Shown here one piece after another: positions 17,510 through 27,300 of a stretch of DNA of 64,000 nucleotides (positions within the stretch are counted from its first letter, which is position 1; every line of letters begins with the position of its first letter). A program made the translations under genes and the position numbers. The notes below the pieces were generated by a model. It made no database searches, was not told the origin of the DNA, and saw only the letters and a list, made by a program, of their open reading frames with translations. Origin of the DNA: Saccharicrinis sp963677655 (lineage in GTDB: Bacteria; Bacteroidota; Bacteroidia; Bacteroidales; Marinilabiliaceae); the NCBI GenBank assembly GCA_963677655.1, contig OY782088.1; one strand, 5' to 3'.

Positions 17510-19099
17510 TTAATGTTTAAAATGACGTTTTCCTGTGAATAGCATAGCTATTCCAAATTCGTTACAAGCTTCGATAACTTCTTCGTCACGAATACTTCCA
17601 CCTGGCTCAACAATATATTTTACATTGTATTCGTTGGCAGCTTCAATGCTGTCACGGAATGGGAAGAATGCGTCAGAAATTACCACTGAGCTTTCGATAT
17701 TAACACCTTCTTTCATATCGAAACGAGGCATTGTTAAATGACGTAAGCTATCTAGACGGTTTGGTTGACCCATACCTGCACCTGTTAACCAAAATGAACC
17801 ATCTTCATTTTCTGTAACAATAGCAATAGCGTTACTTTTTAAATGTTTACATGCAGTAATACCAAACTTGGCTAATTCCATTTTTGTGGCGTCAAACTCA
17901 AGTTTTGTTACATTTTTGAATTCAGTATCAACACCTTCATCTTCATCTTGTACAAGAATTCCTCCACTAACTGAACGAATTAATTTCTCTCCAGTAATCT
18001 CATTCTTAATAGGTGTTTCTAATAAACGTAAGTTCTTTTTCTTTGCAAAAATTTCTAATGCTTCAGCCGTAAATTCAGGAGCAATAATAATTTCAACAAA
18101 TCTTTTTGCAAACCATTCTGCAATTGTTCCTGTTACAGTTCCAGTAAAACAAATAATGCCACCAAAAGCACTAATTGGATCACCTGCCCAAGCTAGTTCT
18201 AATGATTTCATAATGTCATCAGTAACAGCTAAACCGCAAGGATTTAAGTGTTTAATTACTGCAACGGCTTGTTTGTTTTCAATGTGCGTTACTGAATGGT
18301 AAGCATCACTAGCAGCCTTCCAAGCAGCATCAGCATCAAGCATATTGTTGTATGAAAGAGCTTTTCCTTGTAAAACTTTAGCATTAGCTAAAGATGCTCC
18401 TTCTTTAATATTATTGTATTTGTAAACAGTTGCTTTTTGGTGAGGGTTTTCTCCATAACGAAGAACTTCTCCATCGTTTAAGCTGATTCTTTCAATATCT
18501 TCAGCTTCAGGATTGAAGTAGTTGAAGATAGCTGAATCATAATGTGAAGAAACAGCAAAAGCAGCTCCTGCAAATTTCTTTCTTTCTTCTAAAGTGGTTA
18601 CTCCATCATATTCAACTAAGATTTTTTGTAAATCCTGATATTGGGCTTGTGATGGAACAATAACAACGTCTTTATAATTTTTAGCAGCAGCTCTAATTAA
18701 AGAAATACCACCTATATCAATTTTTTCAATAATATCTTGTTCCGAAGCACCAGATGCTACAGTTGCTTCAAAAGGGTATAAGTCAACAATTACTAAATCC
18801 AATTCCGGAATTTCAAACTCGTTAAGTTGCTCCTTATCTGAGTCATTGTCTCTTCTTGATAAAATTCCTCCAAAAACCTTTGGGTGAAGTGTTTTTACTC
18901 TACCTCCTAATATCGATGGATATCCAGTAATATCTTCAACTGCAGTAACTTTAATTCCTAGATCTTCAATAAAGGTTTTTGTTCCTCCGGTACTATAAAG
19001 TTGAACTCCCTGCTTATCTAATGTCTTAATGATTTCATCCAATCCATCTTTATGGAATACCGAAATAAGAGCGGATTTAATTTTTTTAGAGCTACTCAT
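17510..19099 (-). CDS. purH: Bifunctional AICAR transformylase / IMP cyclohydrolase
   Basis: This enzyme does the last two steps of IMP synthesis. The N-terminal IMP cyclohydrolase part carries LISVFHKDGLDEI, YSTGGTKTFIEDLG and the GRVKTLHPKVFGGIL motif. The transformylase domain has RYGENPHQKATVY, NNMLDADAAW and the IKHLNPCGLAV active-site region. It ends with VSDAFFPFRDSIE-like SDAFFPFRD and VEPGGSIRDEEVIEAC. At 529 residues it is full length. It leads the purH-mreB operon, preceded by a good Bacteroidota promoter and a leader of roughly 115 bases. Confidence 0.97.
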   Translation of the reverse strand: MSSSKKIKSALISVFHKDGLDEIIKTLDKQGVQLYSTGGTKTFIEDLGIKVTAVEDITGYPSILGGRVKTLHPKVFGGILSRRDNDSDKEQLNEFEIPELDLVIVDLYPFEATVASGASEQDIIEKIDIGGISLIRAAAKNYKDVVIVPSQAQYQDLQKILVEYDGVTTLEERKKFAGAAFAVSSHYDSAIFNYFNPEAEDIERISLNDGEVLRYGENPHQKATVYKYNNIKEGASLANAKVLQGKALSYNNMLDADAAWKAASDAYHSVTHIENKQAVAVIKHLNPCGLAVTDDIMKSLELAWAGDPISAFGGIICFTGTVTGTIAEWFAKRFVEIIIAPEFTAEALEIFAKKKNLRLLETPIKNEITGEKLIRSVSGGILVQDEDEGVDTEFKNVTKLEFDATKMELAKFGITACKHLKSNAIAIVTENEDGSFWLTGAGMGQPNRLDSLRHLTMPRFDMKEGVNIESSVVISDAFFPFRDSIEAANEYNVKYIVEPGGSIRDEEVIEACNEFGIAMLFTGKRHFKH

Positions 19100-19222
19100 T
19101 TTAATTTAATTATGCATTGTAATGTTAAATGATTAAATCGCAGTTTCCGCAATTTATTATAAAATTTCTTAGGTTTTATGCTTTGACTAATAAATTTTTA
19201 TGCGAAATTTCTCGACTTGGCG

Positions 19223-19252
19223 CAAAATTAAGAAAATAAGCACATTTATCAA
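19223..19252 (-). promoter_or_regulatory. Promoter of purH-mreB
   Basis: On the minus strand TTG (19252-19250), 19 bases, then TAATTTTG (19230-19223) fit the Bacteroidota -33/-7 pattern well. Confidence 0.6.
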
Positions 19253-19337
19253 GGTAGTATTTGATTTTATTCATAGTTTTATATGTGCTAAAAAATAAGT
19301 AATGCTGTATTGTTCTTAATAAAATTATTCTCTTTAG

Positions 19338-20591
19338 ATGATTCTGTATGTTAAATTCTTAAAGGAAAGTATTCTGTTTGCTATTGGTGCACTTAAAGCA
19401 AATAAACTTCGTACAATACTTACGCTTAGTGGAGTAACAATAGGTATTTTTTCTATAATTACTGTGTTTACTCTAATTGATTATCTGGAATCAAAGATTA
19501 GAAATAGTATTCAATCTTTAGGGGAAGATGTGATTTATGTGCAGAAGTGGCCATGGACACCACCAGAAGGAGAGTCTGAATATCCCTGGTGGAAGTATCT
19601 GAACAGGCCCGTACCATCATTAAATGAACAGAAAGCAATTGAAAGAAGATCCCAATTAACAGAGGCTTCAACATTTTGCATTGCATCCAGAAAAACTGTT
19701 TTGTACGAAAATAATTCTTACGAAAATGTACAAGTTTTTGGAGTGACAGAAAATTTTGATAAAAACTGGAATTTTGAACTTGAAGATGGTCGTTATTTTT
19801 CGTCGTTTGAATCGAATAATGGTACTAACGTAATATTGTTGGGTAATGATATTGCAAAAGAATTGTTTCAAGGGGAGTCTGTTGTTGGTAAAAGAGTAAA
19901 GTTGATGGGCCGAAAGTTAACGGTTATTGGAGTAATTGAAAGAGAGGGGGATGATATGTTTGGTAATAGTTTGGATAAAACAGTTGTCATACCTATTAAC
20001 TTTGCAAAAGGACTGTTTAATATCAGGAGTGAACGAGTAGATCCATTTATAATAGCTAAGGCGAATAAAGGAGTGAGTGTTGATGATCTAAAAGGAGAGT
20101 TAGAAGGGATATTGCGTGCAGAAAGAAGGATAAAGCCTGCCGAAGACAATACATTTGCTTTAAATCAGATTAGTTTGGTACAAAAACAGTTTGATGGATT
20201 ATTTGCAGTAATAGATCTGGCAGGTTGGCTAATTGGCGGATTTTCAATTTTAGTTGGAGGCTTTGGTATCGCAAATATAATGTTTGTATCTGTTAAAGAA
20301 AGAACTCGTATTATTGGTGTTCAGAAAGCTTTAGGTGCAAAAAGAAAATTTATTCTAATGCAGTTTCTATTTGAAAGCGTTTTTTTGAGTTTTTTGGGTG
20401 GAATAGCAGGCCTGGTAATAATATTTATACTTACCATTATTGTAAATGGTGTTATGGACTTAGGTGTTCAATTAACTTTTGGAAATATATTAAAAGGAGT
20501 TTTAATATCTGTAGTGCTAGGTGTTATTAGTGGTTTTATTCCCTCAAATAGTGCCAGTAAGCTTGATCCTGTAGTGGCAATTAATAATTAA
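19338..20591 (+). CDS. ABC transporter permease, MacB/FtsX type
   Basis: The 417-residue protein has the MacB layout: an N-terminal transmembrane helix (about residues 22-45, following LKANKLRTILTLSGVTIG), a periplasmic MacB core domain (about 50-250), and three C-terminal helices (about 285-405) with the FtsX motif VKERTRIIGVQKALGAKRKFI. Such permeases power mechanotransmission rather than classical import, for example in efflux or lipoprotein release. There is no ATPase gene next to it, so its partner must be encoded elsewhere. It is monocistronic, with a terminator after it. Confidence 0.88.
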   Translation: MILYVKFLKESILFAIGALKANKLRTILTLSGVTIGIFSIITVFTLIDYLESKIRNSIQSLGEDVIYVQKWPWTPPEGESEYPWWKYLNRPVPSLNEQKAIERRSQLTEASTFCIASRKTVLYENNSYENVQVFGVTENFDKNWNFELEDGRYFSSFESNNGTNVILLGNDIAKELFQGESVVGKRVKLMGRKLTVIGVIEREGDDMFGNSLDKTVVIPINFAKGLFNIRSERVDPFIIAKANKGVSVDDLKGELEGILRAERRIKPAEDNTFALNQISLVQKQFDGLFAVIDLAGWLIGGFSILVGGFGIANIMFVSVKERTRIIGVQKALGAKRKFILMQFLFESVFLSFLGGIAGLVIIFILTIIVNGVMDLGVQLTFGNILKGVLISVVLGVISGFIPSNSASKLDPVVAINN

Positions 20592-20625
20592 AAAAGCCAT
20601 CTCTAATGTAGAAACAGCTTTTTTA
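20590..20625. terminator. Probable bidirectional terminator
   Basis: AAAAAAGC pairs with GCTTTTTT around a partly paired loop, between the convergent permease and pfkA genes. The core stem is short. Confidence 0.55.
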
Positions 20626-20644
20626 GATCTAGAATAATATTTTC

Positions 20645-21628
20645 TTAAATCGACAATATTTCTGTTAATTCTAATAATGTCGGATTTAATTTTTTCTTAT
20701 GTTTTAATGCTTGATTGAAAGGAACGTGAACAACTTCTTTATTTACCAATCCAACCATAATACTTTTTTGATCATCAATAAGTGCTTCAACAGCTGAAAC
20801 GCCTAATCTACTTGCAGTTACTCTGTCAAAAGCAGATGGAGTACCACCTCTTTGAATATGTCCAAGAATAGTTACCCTTGTATCATAACCAGGATATTCT
20901 TTAGATACTCTTTCCGCAGCCTGAATAGCTCCTCCACTGATTTTTTCTCCTTCAGCTACTAATACGATACTGCTGTTCTTATCTTTTCTCATTCCCTTTT
21001 CAAGGAATTTATTTAACTGTTTAAAGTCTGTGTCAATTTCAGGAACCATAATAGCTTCTGCTCCTGATGCAATACCACTTCTTAATGCTAAGAAACCGGC
21101 ATCACGTCCCATAACTTCAATGAAAAATAAACGGCTGTGTGCACTTGCTGTATCACGAATTTTATCAACTGCCTCCACAACAGTATTTAATGCTGTATCA
21201 TATCCGATTGTGTAATCGGTACCATATAGGTCATTATCAATTGTTCCAGGAACACCTACAATAGGAAAGTTATGTTCTTGCCCAAAAAGTCTTGCACCGG
21301 TAAATGTTCCATCTCCGCCTATAACAACTAAGGCATCAATTCCATGTTTTTTCAAAGTTTCAAATGCTGTTTTTCTTCCTTCCGGAGTTCTGAAACTTTG
21401 GCTTCGGGCTGACTTTAATATTGTACCTCCTTGATGAATGATGTTACTTACCGATCTTGAGGTCATTGGTTCGATGTAGTCGTGTATTAAACCATGGTAT
21501 CCTTGTTTAATACCAACAACCTTAAGTTTATGGTATATTGCTGCTCTGACTACGGCTCTGATAGCTGCATTCATTCCAGGTGCATCACCTCCTGAAGTAA
21601 GTACACCAATTTTTTTGACTTGTCCCAT
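20645..21628 (-). CDS. pfkA: ATP-dependent 6-phosphofructokinase
   Basis: The 327-residue enzyme phosphorylates fructose 6-phosphate. Visible motifs are GVLTSGGDAPGMNAA (ATP binding), GGDGTFTGA, PGTIDNDLYGTDYTIGYDTA (catalytic Asp) and EVMGRDAGFLAL (fructose 6-phosphate binding). The Gly in GGDGT favours ATP rather than pyrophosphate as donor. The ATG at 21628 is clear; a longer frame would run 27 residues into ispH. The start lies two bases after the ispH stop, so translation is probably coupled in the porQ-cmk-ispH-pfkA run. Confidence 0.96.
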   Translation of the reverse strand: MGQVKKIGVLTSGGDAPGMNAAIRAVVRAAIYHKLKVVGIKQGYHGLIHDYIEPMTSRSVSNIIHQGGTILKSARSQSFRTPEGRKTAFETLKKHGIDALVVIGGDGTFTGARLFGQEHNFPIVGVPGTIDNDLYGTDYTIGYDTALNTVVEAVDKIRDTASAHSRLFFIEVMGRDAGFLALRSGIASGAEAIMVPEIDTDFKQLNKFLEKGMRKDKNSSIVLVAEGEKISGGAIQAAERVSKEYPGYDTRVTILGHIQRGGTPSAFDRVTASRLGVSAVEALIDDQKSIMVGLVNKEVVHVPFNQALKHKKKLNPTLLELTEILSI

Positions 21629-21630
21629 AT

Positions 21631-22512
21631 TTATTTGTCTTTTGTTATTTTTTTTATTTCCTCTGCAATTTGTTGCATTAGCCAAGGTGGTGTGGATGTT
21701 GCTCCACAAATTCCAACGGATTTTGGGAGTATATTAAACCAGTTTGGATCAACCTGGGTTTTATTACTCACAAAATACGATTGCTTGTTGGTTTTTTTGC
21801 ATTGGTTAAAAAGCATTTGGGCATTACTGCTTTTTTCACCGCCTACAAAAATGATTAATTCATGCTTTTGGGCAAAGGTGGTCATTTTTGGCAATCGGTT
21901 GGCAACTTGTCGACAAATTGTATCAAATGACTTATACTCAACTCCTGGTTTAATATTTTTAGAGAGATAATCACTTATTTCCTTAAAAACATCTACGCTC
22001 TTTGTGGTTTGAGCATACAAATGAATTGGTCTGTTTAAATCAATTTTCGATACTTCATCCAACGATTCAATAATAAAAGCTTCATTTTTGGTTTGCCCCA
22101 TTAAACCTATTACTTCAGCATGTCCTTTCTTACCATAAATAACAACCTGTCCATTTTGTGGCTTTAAGAGCTCCCAGGATTTTTTAATCCTGTTTTGAAG
22201 TTTTAAAACAACCGGACAAGTGGCATCAATTATAGTAAGACCTCTGGTTTGGGCTTGCTGATAGGTTTCTGGGGGTTCTCCATGGGCACGTATAAAAATT
22301 TTGTTGCTTTTAACCTTGTTTAAATCATCTTTATTAATCGAGATCATCCCCTTATGTTTAAGGCGGTCCATTTCCATATTGTTATGTACAATATCTCCAA
22401 GGCAATATAGGATACCATTTTCATTCAGTTCATTTTCAACTGTTTCAATAGCTTTTACCACTCCAAAACAAAAGCCGGATGATGGATCAATTTCGATGTT
22501 CAAAGATGACAC
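21631..22512 (-). CDS. ispH: 4-hydroxy-3-methylbut-2-enyl diphosphate reductase
   Basis: IspH performs the last step of the MEP isoprenoid pathway with a 4Fe-4S cluster. The three cluster cysteines are seen in SGFCFGV, DATCPVV and TICRQVANR; IRAHGEPP supplies the conserved His-Gly pair, and STPPWLM lies near the C-terminus. At 293 residues it is full length. The start is GTG at 22512; no ATG fits. It is the third gene of the porQ-cmk-ispH-pfkA run and shows the organism uses the MEP route. Confidence 0.96.
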   Translation of the reverse strand: MSSLNIEIDPSSGFCFGVVKAIETVENELNENGILYCLGDIVHNNMEMDRLKHKGMISINKDDLNKVKSNKIFIRAHGEPPETYQQAQTRGLTIIDATCPVVLKLQNRIKKSWELLKPQNGQVVIYGKKGHAEVIGLMGQTKNEAFIIESLDEVSKIDLNRPIHLYAQTTKSVDVFKEISDYLSKNIKPGVEYKSFDTICRQVANRLPKMTTFAQKHELIIFVGGEKSSNAQMLFNQCKKTNKQSYFVSNKTQVDPNWFNILPKSVGICGATSTPPWLMQQIAEEIKKITKDK

Positions 22513-22586
22513 TTTTCTATATATTTTTTGTTACTTATTTTATGATAAGAATCTTATTTAAAATTATTTAACAAATTGATGCTTTA

Positions 22587-23291
22587 TCAATGAATAAGAT
22601 TTCTATTTTGAAGTTCCTTAACTATAAAATCTAATTGTTCTTGTTTGCCTATTTTACCGTTATCCAGAATAACTGCATCATCTGCTTTTTTAAGAGGACT
22701 TTCTTCTCTGGTTTCGTCAATATGATCTCTTTTTTTAACATTTTCCAGAACTTCTTCAAATGAAATATCTTCATTTTTCTCTTGAAATTCCTTATATCTT
22801 CTTTCAGCTCTGATTTCTGGAGATGCAGTCATAAATAGTTTCAAGTCTGCATTAGGAAAAACTACAGTTCCGATATCTCTACCATCCATGACAATACTTT
22901 CTGTTTCTCCCATTTTTTGTTGGAGCTCAACCATTTTTTTTCTCACAAATCCAATAGCACTTATTGCGCTTACATGATTGCTCACTTCTAAACTTCTAAT
23001 CTTATTTTCAACTAATACTCCATTTAAATAAGTTTCATTTGTTTTTGAAGCTGCATCAAATTTAAAGGTGATTGATATATTGTTTAGAGCATTTTTTAGT
23101 TTTTCTAAATCAATATTATCATTGTTGATTATTCCGTTTTCAAGAGCATAAAGAGTAACACAGCGATACATAGCTCCGGAATCAATAAATATGATGTTAA
23201 GAAGTTTTGCTAAATCCTTTGCAACTGTACTTTTTCCGCATGAAGAGTATCCGTCAATTGCAATAACCAGCTTTGAATTTTGTATTGTCAT
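22587..23291 (-). CDS. cmk: Cytidylate kinase
   Basis: This 234-residue kinase phosphorylates CMP and dCMP. It has the P-loop GYSSCGKST, the IDSGAMYRCVTLYAL nucleotide region, MDGRDIGTVVFPNADLK and the RAERRYKEF lid segment. The length and motifs are normal. It lies 70 bases downstream of porQ on the same strand, a neighbourhood common in Bacteroidota, and is followed by ispH. Confidence 0.96.
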   Translation of the reverse strand: MTIQNSKLVIAIDGYSSCGKSTVAKDLAKLLNIIFIDSGAMYRCVTLYALENGIINNDNIDLEKLKNALNNISITFKFDAASKTNETYLNGVLVENKIRSLEVSNHVSAISAIGFVRKKMVELQQKMGETESIVMDGRDIGTVVFPNADLKLFMTASPEIRAERRYKEFQEKNEDISFEEVLENVKKRDHIDETREESPLKKADDAVILDNGKIGKQEQLDFIVKELQNRNLIH

Positions 23292-23361
23292 TATAATAAA
23301 TTTGAGCCGGTAAAAATACTATGATTGTTTTATTTTACCCCAATTAAATATGATATTTATT

Positions 23362-24384
23362 TTAAAAATTGGAGAGGTTTGTTGTTATTGAGAAGTGGTT
23401 GGAAGAACCTCCTAAATGATAACGTGCTGAACCATAAGAAAACATGAACTTATATACTCTAAATCCAAATCCCCAGGAATAACCAGCTGTGGACATCTTC
23501 TCTTCATATCCTAGTTCTTTTCTTCTTCTGTGGTTATACCCCAAGTCAATATGAAAGTTTTTTGCGGGTAAAAATTCAACACCAATTACCATGTGTCGCA
23601 TAAATTTATCCCCAAAAGAACTCTCTTGATCGTCAGTTGAATAAGTTGATGACTCACTGTCATCAGAATCGTTATAAGTTAAATCCCAATTCAGTAAATT
23701 TTGTGCAGTAAGTGAAAATCTAAAAGGAGCATGAGCTAATTTTTTTGTAATACCAATCTGCAAATCAGAAGGCATATCCTCTTTAGTCTCTGAATAGGAA
23801 GATATTTGTGATCCTAGGTTTCTTAATACAATTCCAAAAGAAAAGTTCTTGTCTCTTCTGCAATAATTAAATCCAAAGTCAGTAGCTAAACCAAAGGATG
23901 AGTATACGTCAAATTTAGAGTAAACCGGCTTAATGCTTAATCCCATAGAAATATATGGAGATAATTGTTTTGCATAAGTTAGAATAAAAGCATATTCTGC
24001 CGCGCTTGCTGTTCCCAGTACTTCATTATATTCATTCGTTCTTGTAAAACTTCCATAATTAACATTGTGAATTCCTAGGCTGAAGGTTCCGATGTTATTG
24101 AAATCTTGAGCATATGCAACATACCCATAGTTGATATCAGCAATGTATGGAACATAGTTTAAAACAATAGACCTACTCATGTCTTGTTTTAGTAATGCTG
24201 GATTATGAAATATAAAGTTTAAGTCTCCAACTTCGTCCGAGATTGAAACATTTGTACCGCCTAATGCTCCAACTTTAGCTGAATTTGTAAGATTTAGAAA
24301 ATCATAAGTGCTTTCTCCTCCAAATTGAGCTTTTGTCAGTTGAAAGAAAGTAAGGCATATAATAATTAAATGTAGTTTTTTCAT
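23362..24384 (-). CDS. porQ: Type IX secretion system protein PorQ
   Basis: The 340-residue protein has a signal peptide (MKK start, cleavage after TKA at about residue 20) and a FadL/PorV-like barrel: the early segment TYDFLNLTNSAKVGALGGTNVSI, the FHNPALL motif and many Tyr-rich strands to the end. These match PorQ, which with PorZ helps place T9SS cargo at the cell surface. The ATG at 24384 was chosen because it gives a compact signal peptide; 24405 would add seven residues. Gene context with cmk supports the call. The YDG adhesin at the window end may be a T9SS client (inference). Confidence 0.85.
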   Translation of the reverse strand: MKKLHLIIICLTFFQLTKAQFGGESTYDFLNLTNSAKVGALGGTNVSISDEVGDLNFIFHNPALLKQDMSRSIVLNYVPYIADINYGYVAYAQDFNNIGTFSLGIHNVNYGSFTRTNEYNEVLGTASAAEYAFILTYAKQLSPYISMGLSIKPVYSKFDVYSSFGLATDFGFNYCRRDKNFSFGIVLRNLGSQISSYSETKEDMPSDLQIGITKKLAHAPFRFSLTAQNLLNWDLTYNDSDDSESSTYSTDDQESSFGDKFMRHMVIGVEFLPAKNFHIDLGYNHRRRKELGYEEKMSTAGYSWGFGFRVYKFMFSYGSARYHLGGSSNHFSITTNLSNF

Positions 24385-24434
24385 ATTTAATTTTACCATC
24401 TTCATTACAACGACAAATTTACAATTTTAGTGTG

Positions 24435-24923
24435 TTAATATTCACTTTTTAGTGTTTCTAATACTTCATAAACAGCTGGACATACAAAAGAGTTTCGGTA
24501 AGTTAAGTTTAAAATTTGATAAAATCTTTTTCTGTCGGTATGAGGGTATTCTCTACAAGCTCTGGGTCTGACCTCATAAATCATACAATAATTATCAGGC
24601 ATTAAAAAAGGGCACGGTGTTTCTCTAAAAACATAGTCCTCATCTTCATCTATTTCAAAATACTGATCAATGAGCTCTGAACGTTTCATTTTTAGATGCT
24701 TTGCTATCCTATCTATATCTCTGTCAATTATAATAGGACTGATTGATTTGCAGCAATTTGCACATTCTAAGCAATCTATCTTTTCAAAAGCATCATGGTG
24801 TGCATCAATAACAGAATCATCTAATGTTTTGGGTTTCTTTTTGCGTAATCTGGTTGTAAAAGCTTTGTTTTCTTTGGCTTTATTTTGTGCCATCTCCATA
24901 TATCGCTCCAAGTCAAGCTTCAT
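24435..24923 (-). CDS. YkgJ-family cysteine-cluster protein
   Basis: The 162-residue protein carries the CxxCxxCC signature (CLECANCC) and later conserved cysteines in TPCPFL, DNYCMIYEVRPRACREYP and SFVCPAVYE, the set that defines the YkgJ (UPF0153) metal-binding family. The function is not firmly known; iron or zinc chelation and links to oxidative protein modification have been proposed. Its start overlaps the end of the EamA gene by 11 bases, so they are likely translated together. Confidence 0.88.
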   Translation of the reverse strand: MKLDLERYMEMAQNKAKENKAFTTRLRKKKPKTLDDSVIDAHHDAFEKIDCLECANCCKSISPIIIDRDIDRIAKHLKMKRSELIDQYFEIDEDEDYVFRETPCPFLMPDNYCMIYEVRPRACREYPHTDRKRFYQILNLTYRNSFVCPAVYEVLETLKSEY

Positions 24924-25806
24924 TCTTTTTTATTCTAATTTGAGAAATAAATAGTCCTGTAATAACAATAGCGATTCCAATTATTTTTTGAATATCAATT
25001 TTATCTTTTAATATCCACCAAGCAAATAGAGCTGTAAATACCGGAATAAGATTAATAAACATGTTTGATTTTGCTACACCTAATTGTTTAATTGCTTTAG
25101 TGTATAAAATGAATGCTACTGAAGATGCAAATATAGCTAATTGTATAATGGCTAATAAAGAATTTAATTTAAAATCAATGGTTGATAAGGATTTAAATTC
25201 AGTTAATAAGAAGATAGGCATGAACATAAAAATGCCAATGAAGTTTTGATAGGCAATAATATTGACAGGAGAGTATTTAAAAGCTAATTTTTTAAGTGCA
25301 AGTGAATAACCAATGGTGGAAAGAACAGCTCCAAACATAAGTAGTATTCCCCATATTGATGCTTCAAGTTTAAAACCATTTTCAAAAATTAAAATACCAA
25401 CTCCCAAAAACGAAATTATTATTCCAATGACACTTATTTTATTAAGTTTTTCTTTCAGAAATAGAAATGCAAAAATTGATGCAAAAATTGGGGTGGTTGA
25501 AATAATAACAGAAGCCAGTGTGCTTGAAACAATTTTAATACCATGGCTTTCGCACATGAAATATAAAAATGGTTCAAAAAATGAGAGTGCTAAAATAAGT
25601 TTATAGTCCTCTTTATGAATTATTTGTAATTTTTTAGTGGCTTTTAAAAATAAAAATAATAGAGCTGTGCTTATTATTAATCGGCTAAAGATGGTTGTGA
25701 TTGGACCAAATGACTCATAAGCCTCTTTGACCCACACGAAAGATAAAGCCCAAAATATCATTGAAAAAATGATATTTAAATAAGTTGATAAACTTCTGTT
25801 TGCCAT
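24913..25806 (-). CDS. EamA-family (DMT) transporter
   Basis: About 297 residues with ten hydrophobic helices arranged as two EamA repeats: FSMIFWALSFVWVKEA opens the first and a second begins near IWGILLMFGAVLSTIGYSLALKK. Such proteins export metabolites, often amino acids. The substrate is unknown. The ATG at 25806 replaces a TTG at 25827. It overlaps the YkgJ gene. Confidence 0.85.
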   Translation of the reverse strand: MANRSLSTYLNIIFSMIFWALSFVWVKEAYESFGPITTIFSRLIISTALLFLFLKATKKLQIIHKEDYKLILALSFFEPFLYFMCESHGIKIVSSTLASVIISTTPIFASIFAFLFLKEKLNKISVIGIIISFLGVGILIFENGFKLEASIWGILLMFGAVLSTIGYSLALKKLAFKYSPVNIIAYQNFIGIFMFMPIFLLTEFKSLSTIDFKLNSLLAIIQLAIFASSVAFILYTKAIKQLGVAKSNMFINLIPVFTALFAWWILKDKIDIQKIIGIAIVITGLFISQIRIKKNEA

Positions 25807-25872
25807 TTCATTGTTTTGAGATGGCAAAATTAGTTATTTGTTGATTACAAAATCATGACTTAAGAGGGGTAG

Positions 25873-27282
25873 TTATAAATTTACTTGCTCCATTTTAGGT
25901 AAAATATCTTCAATTATTTTTTGTTTAGCTTTTTGTCTTGCATTTTTTAATGCATGCTCAAAACTGCCAGGCAACATTCCTTTTAAATCACTAAATCCAT
26001 CAGCAAAGATTTCCATTTTAGAATTGTTGTCAATTATAGAGATGTTAAACTCCGTAAATACAATAAATAGAGAATATCCTTTCCCCTTTTTCTCATCTCC
26101 AGCAACAAAGTTTGAGTTTAACTTTACGATAAAATCAGCGCTTTCTTTGTTGTTAGTGATGTTAAAATAACTCTGAGCCAACTCTGCTCTCATCATATTA
26201 CCAAAGGTTTTAGTGTTTGGTGTTTCTCCAAATACCACTTCTGTAATATCTAAAAAGGCTGAAGATTTTTGCAACTCAATATTAAATGTTGTGTTTGGCA
26301 ATGATTCTTCACGAAAAAAAGCGTTTAAAAGAACTTGGGTATCTTCATCTTCGTTTTTATATAACTGTTTAATATTAAATACAGTAGTAATTTTCTGGCT
26401 TTTGCGTTTGGAAATAAAGCGATTTACAGAACATGCTGCTTTTCCTTGGTTATCCGTTAAACCGTTCGAAGTAAGTTCTCCATCTCCACTAGAAAAATAA
26501 AAGATTAAAGGAAGGTTTGGGATTGGTGTTTTATCTCCAGTTTTATTAAAATAAAAAGCTTGGAGTTGTAAGGGTACTTGTAATTCTTTACTAAACTGTA
26601 CCAAATATGAATTTTGCTCAGATAGAAGGTTTATCTTTTTTAATGCATCTTGAATGGCATTAAAAATATCAATACCCAGATTTAAATCCCCGTTGATGTC
26701 ATGATGTGTTAAATCTTCGCTAACATGATCTTTAATAGCCTTTATTGCTTGGATATAAAGTAATAATCCTTGATAGATGTCTCCTTCGTTAACTGATTTA
26801 TTTCCATCGTAATAATATGTAGCACTTAACTTTTTGGCATAATCAAGTTTCATCTTTTTTTGAAGTGCATATTTTTCTTTTGAAAGGCGCATCATTACCC
26901 AGTATTCTTTTTTGTTTTCCCATGTGAAAACCTCATAGCCTTCTAGAGTTGCCTCAACAGATTCGTATGTTTTGGATTCAAATGATTCTTTAACCTGGTA
27001 ATTATTTTCAAATTGATGTAAGATGGAGTTGGAAGAGATGTTGACTTTGATCTCAGAACTTAATTGTTTTAGTGCCTTGTTTCTGGTTTCTGTTCTATAA
27101 CTAACTTCACCGTTTTGTTTTGTAGACATAGCTATGCCAATGAAGTAGGCCTGATCATTAGGTCGTTGTTTTACCCAATCAGGTTTTTTCTTAGCATATA
27201 TTGTACTTGAAAATATAAGAGTAATTGTTGTTATAAGGAATAAGGACCTATTGATAGTTGTTGTAGTAATAGAATTTTTCAT
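25873..27282 (-). CDS. LPP20-like secreted protein
   Basis: This 469-residue protein has a signal peptide (to about residue 30, IYAKKKPDW) followed by the LPP20-like segment: PDWVKQRPNDQAYFIGIA, then conserved RNKALKQLSSEI and a YWVMMRLSKEKYA strand. The middle (about 240-330) resembles an immunoglobulin-like module with SSGDGELTSNG and DNQGKAACSV, and the C-terminal 120 residues form another domain ending in KAKQKIIEDILP. Its role is unknown; the fold suggests envelope localisation. It sits 18 bases downstream of recX without obvious functional relation. Confidence 0.65.
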   Translation of the reverse strand: MKNSITTTTINRSLFLITTITLIFSSTIYAKKKPDWVKQRPNDQAYFIGIAMSTKQNGEVSYRTETRNKALKQLSSEIKVNISSNSILHQFENNYQVKESFESKTYESVEATLEGYEVFTWENKKEYWVMMRLSKEKYALQKKMKLDYAKKLSATYYYDGNKSVNEGDIYQGLLLYIQAIKAIKDHVSEDLTHHDINGDLNLGIDIFNAIQDALKKINLLSEQNSYLVQFSKELQVPLQLQAFYFNKTGDKTPIPNLPLIFYFSSGDGELTSNGLTDNQGKAACSVNRFISKRKSQKITTVFNIKQLYKNEDEDTQVLLNAFFREESLPNTTFNIELQKSSAFLDITEVVFGETPNTKTFGNMMRAELAQSYFNITNNKESADFIVKLNSNFVAGDEKKGKGYSLFIVFTEFNISIIDNNSKMEIFADGFSDLKGMLPGSFEHALKNARQKAKQKIIEDILPKMEQVNL

Positions 27283-27300
27283 TTGTTATAGGTTGTAATC

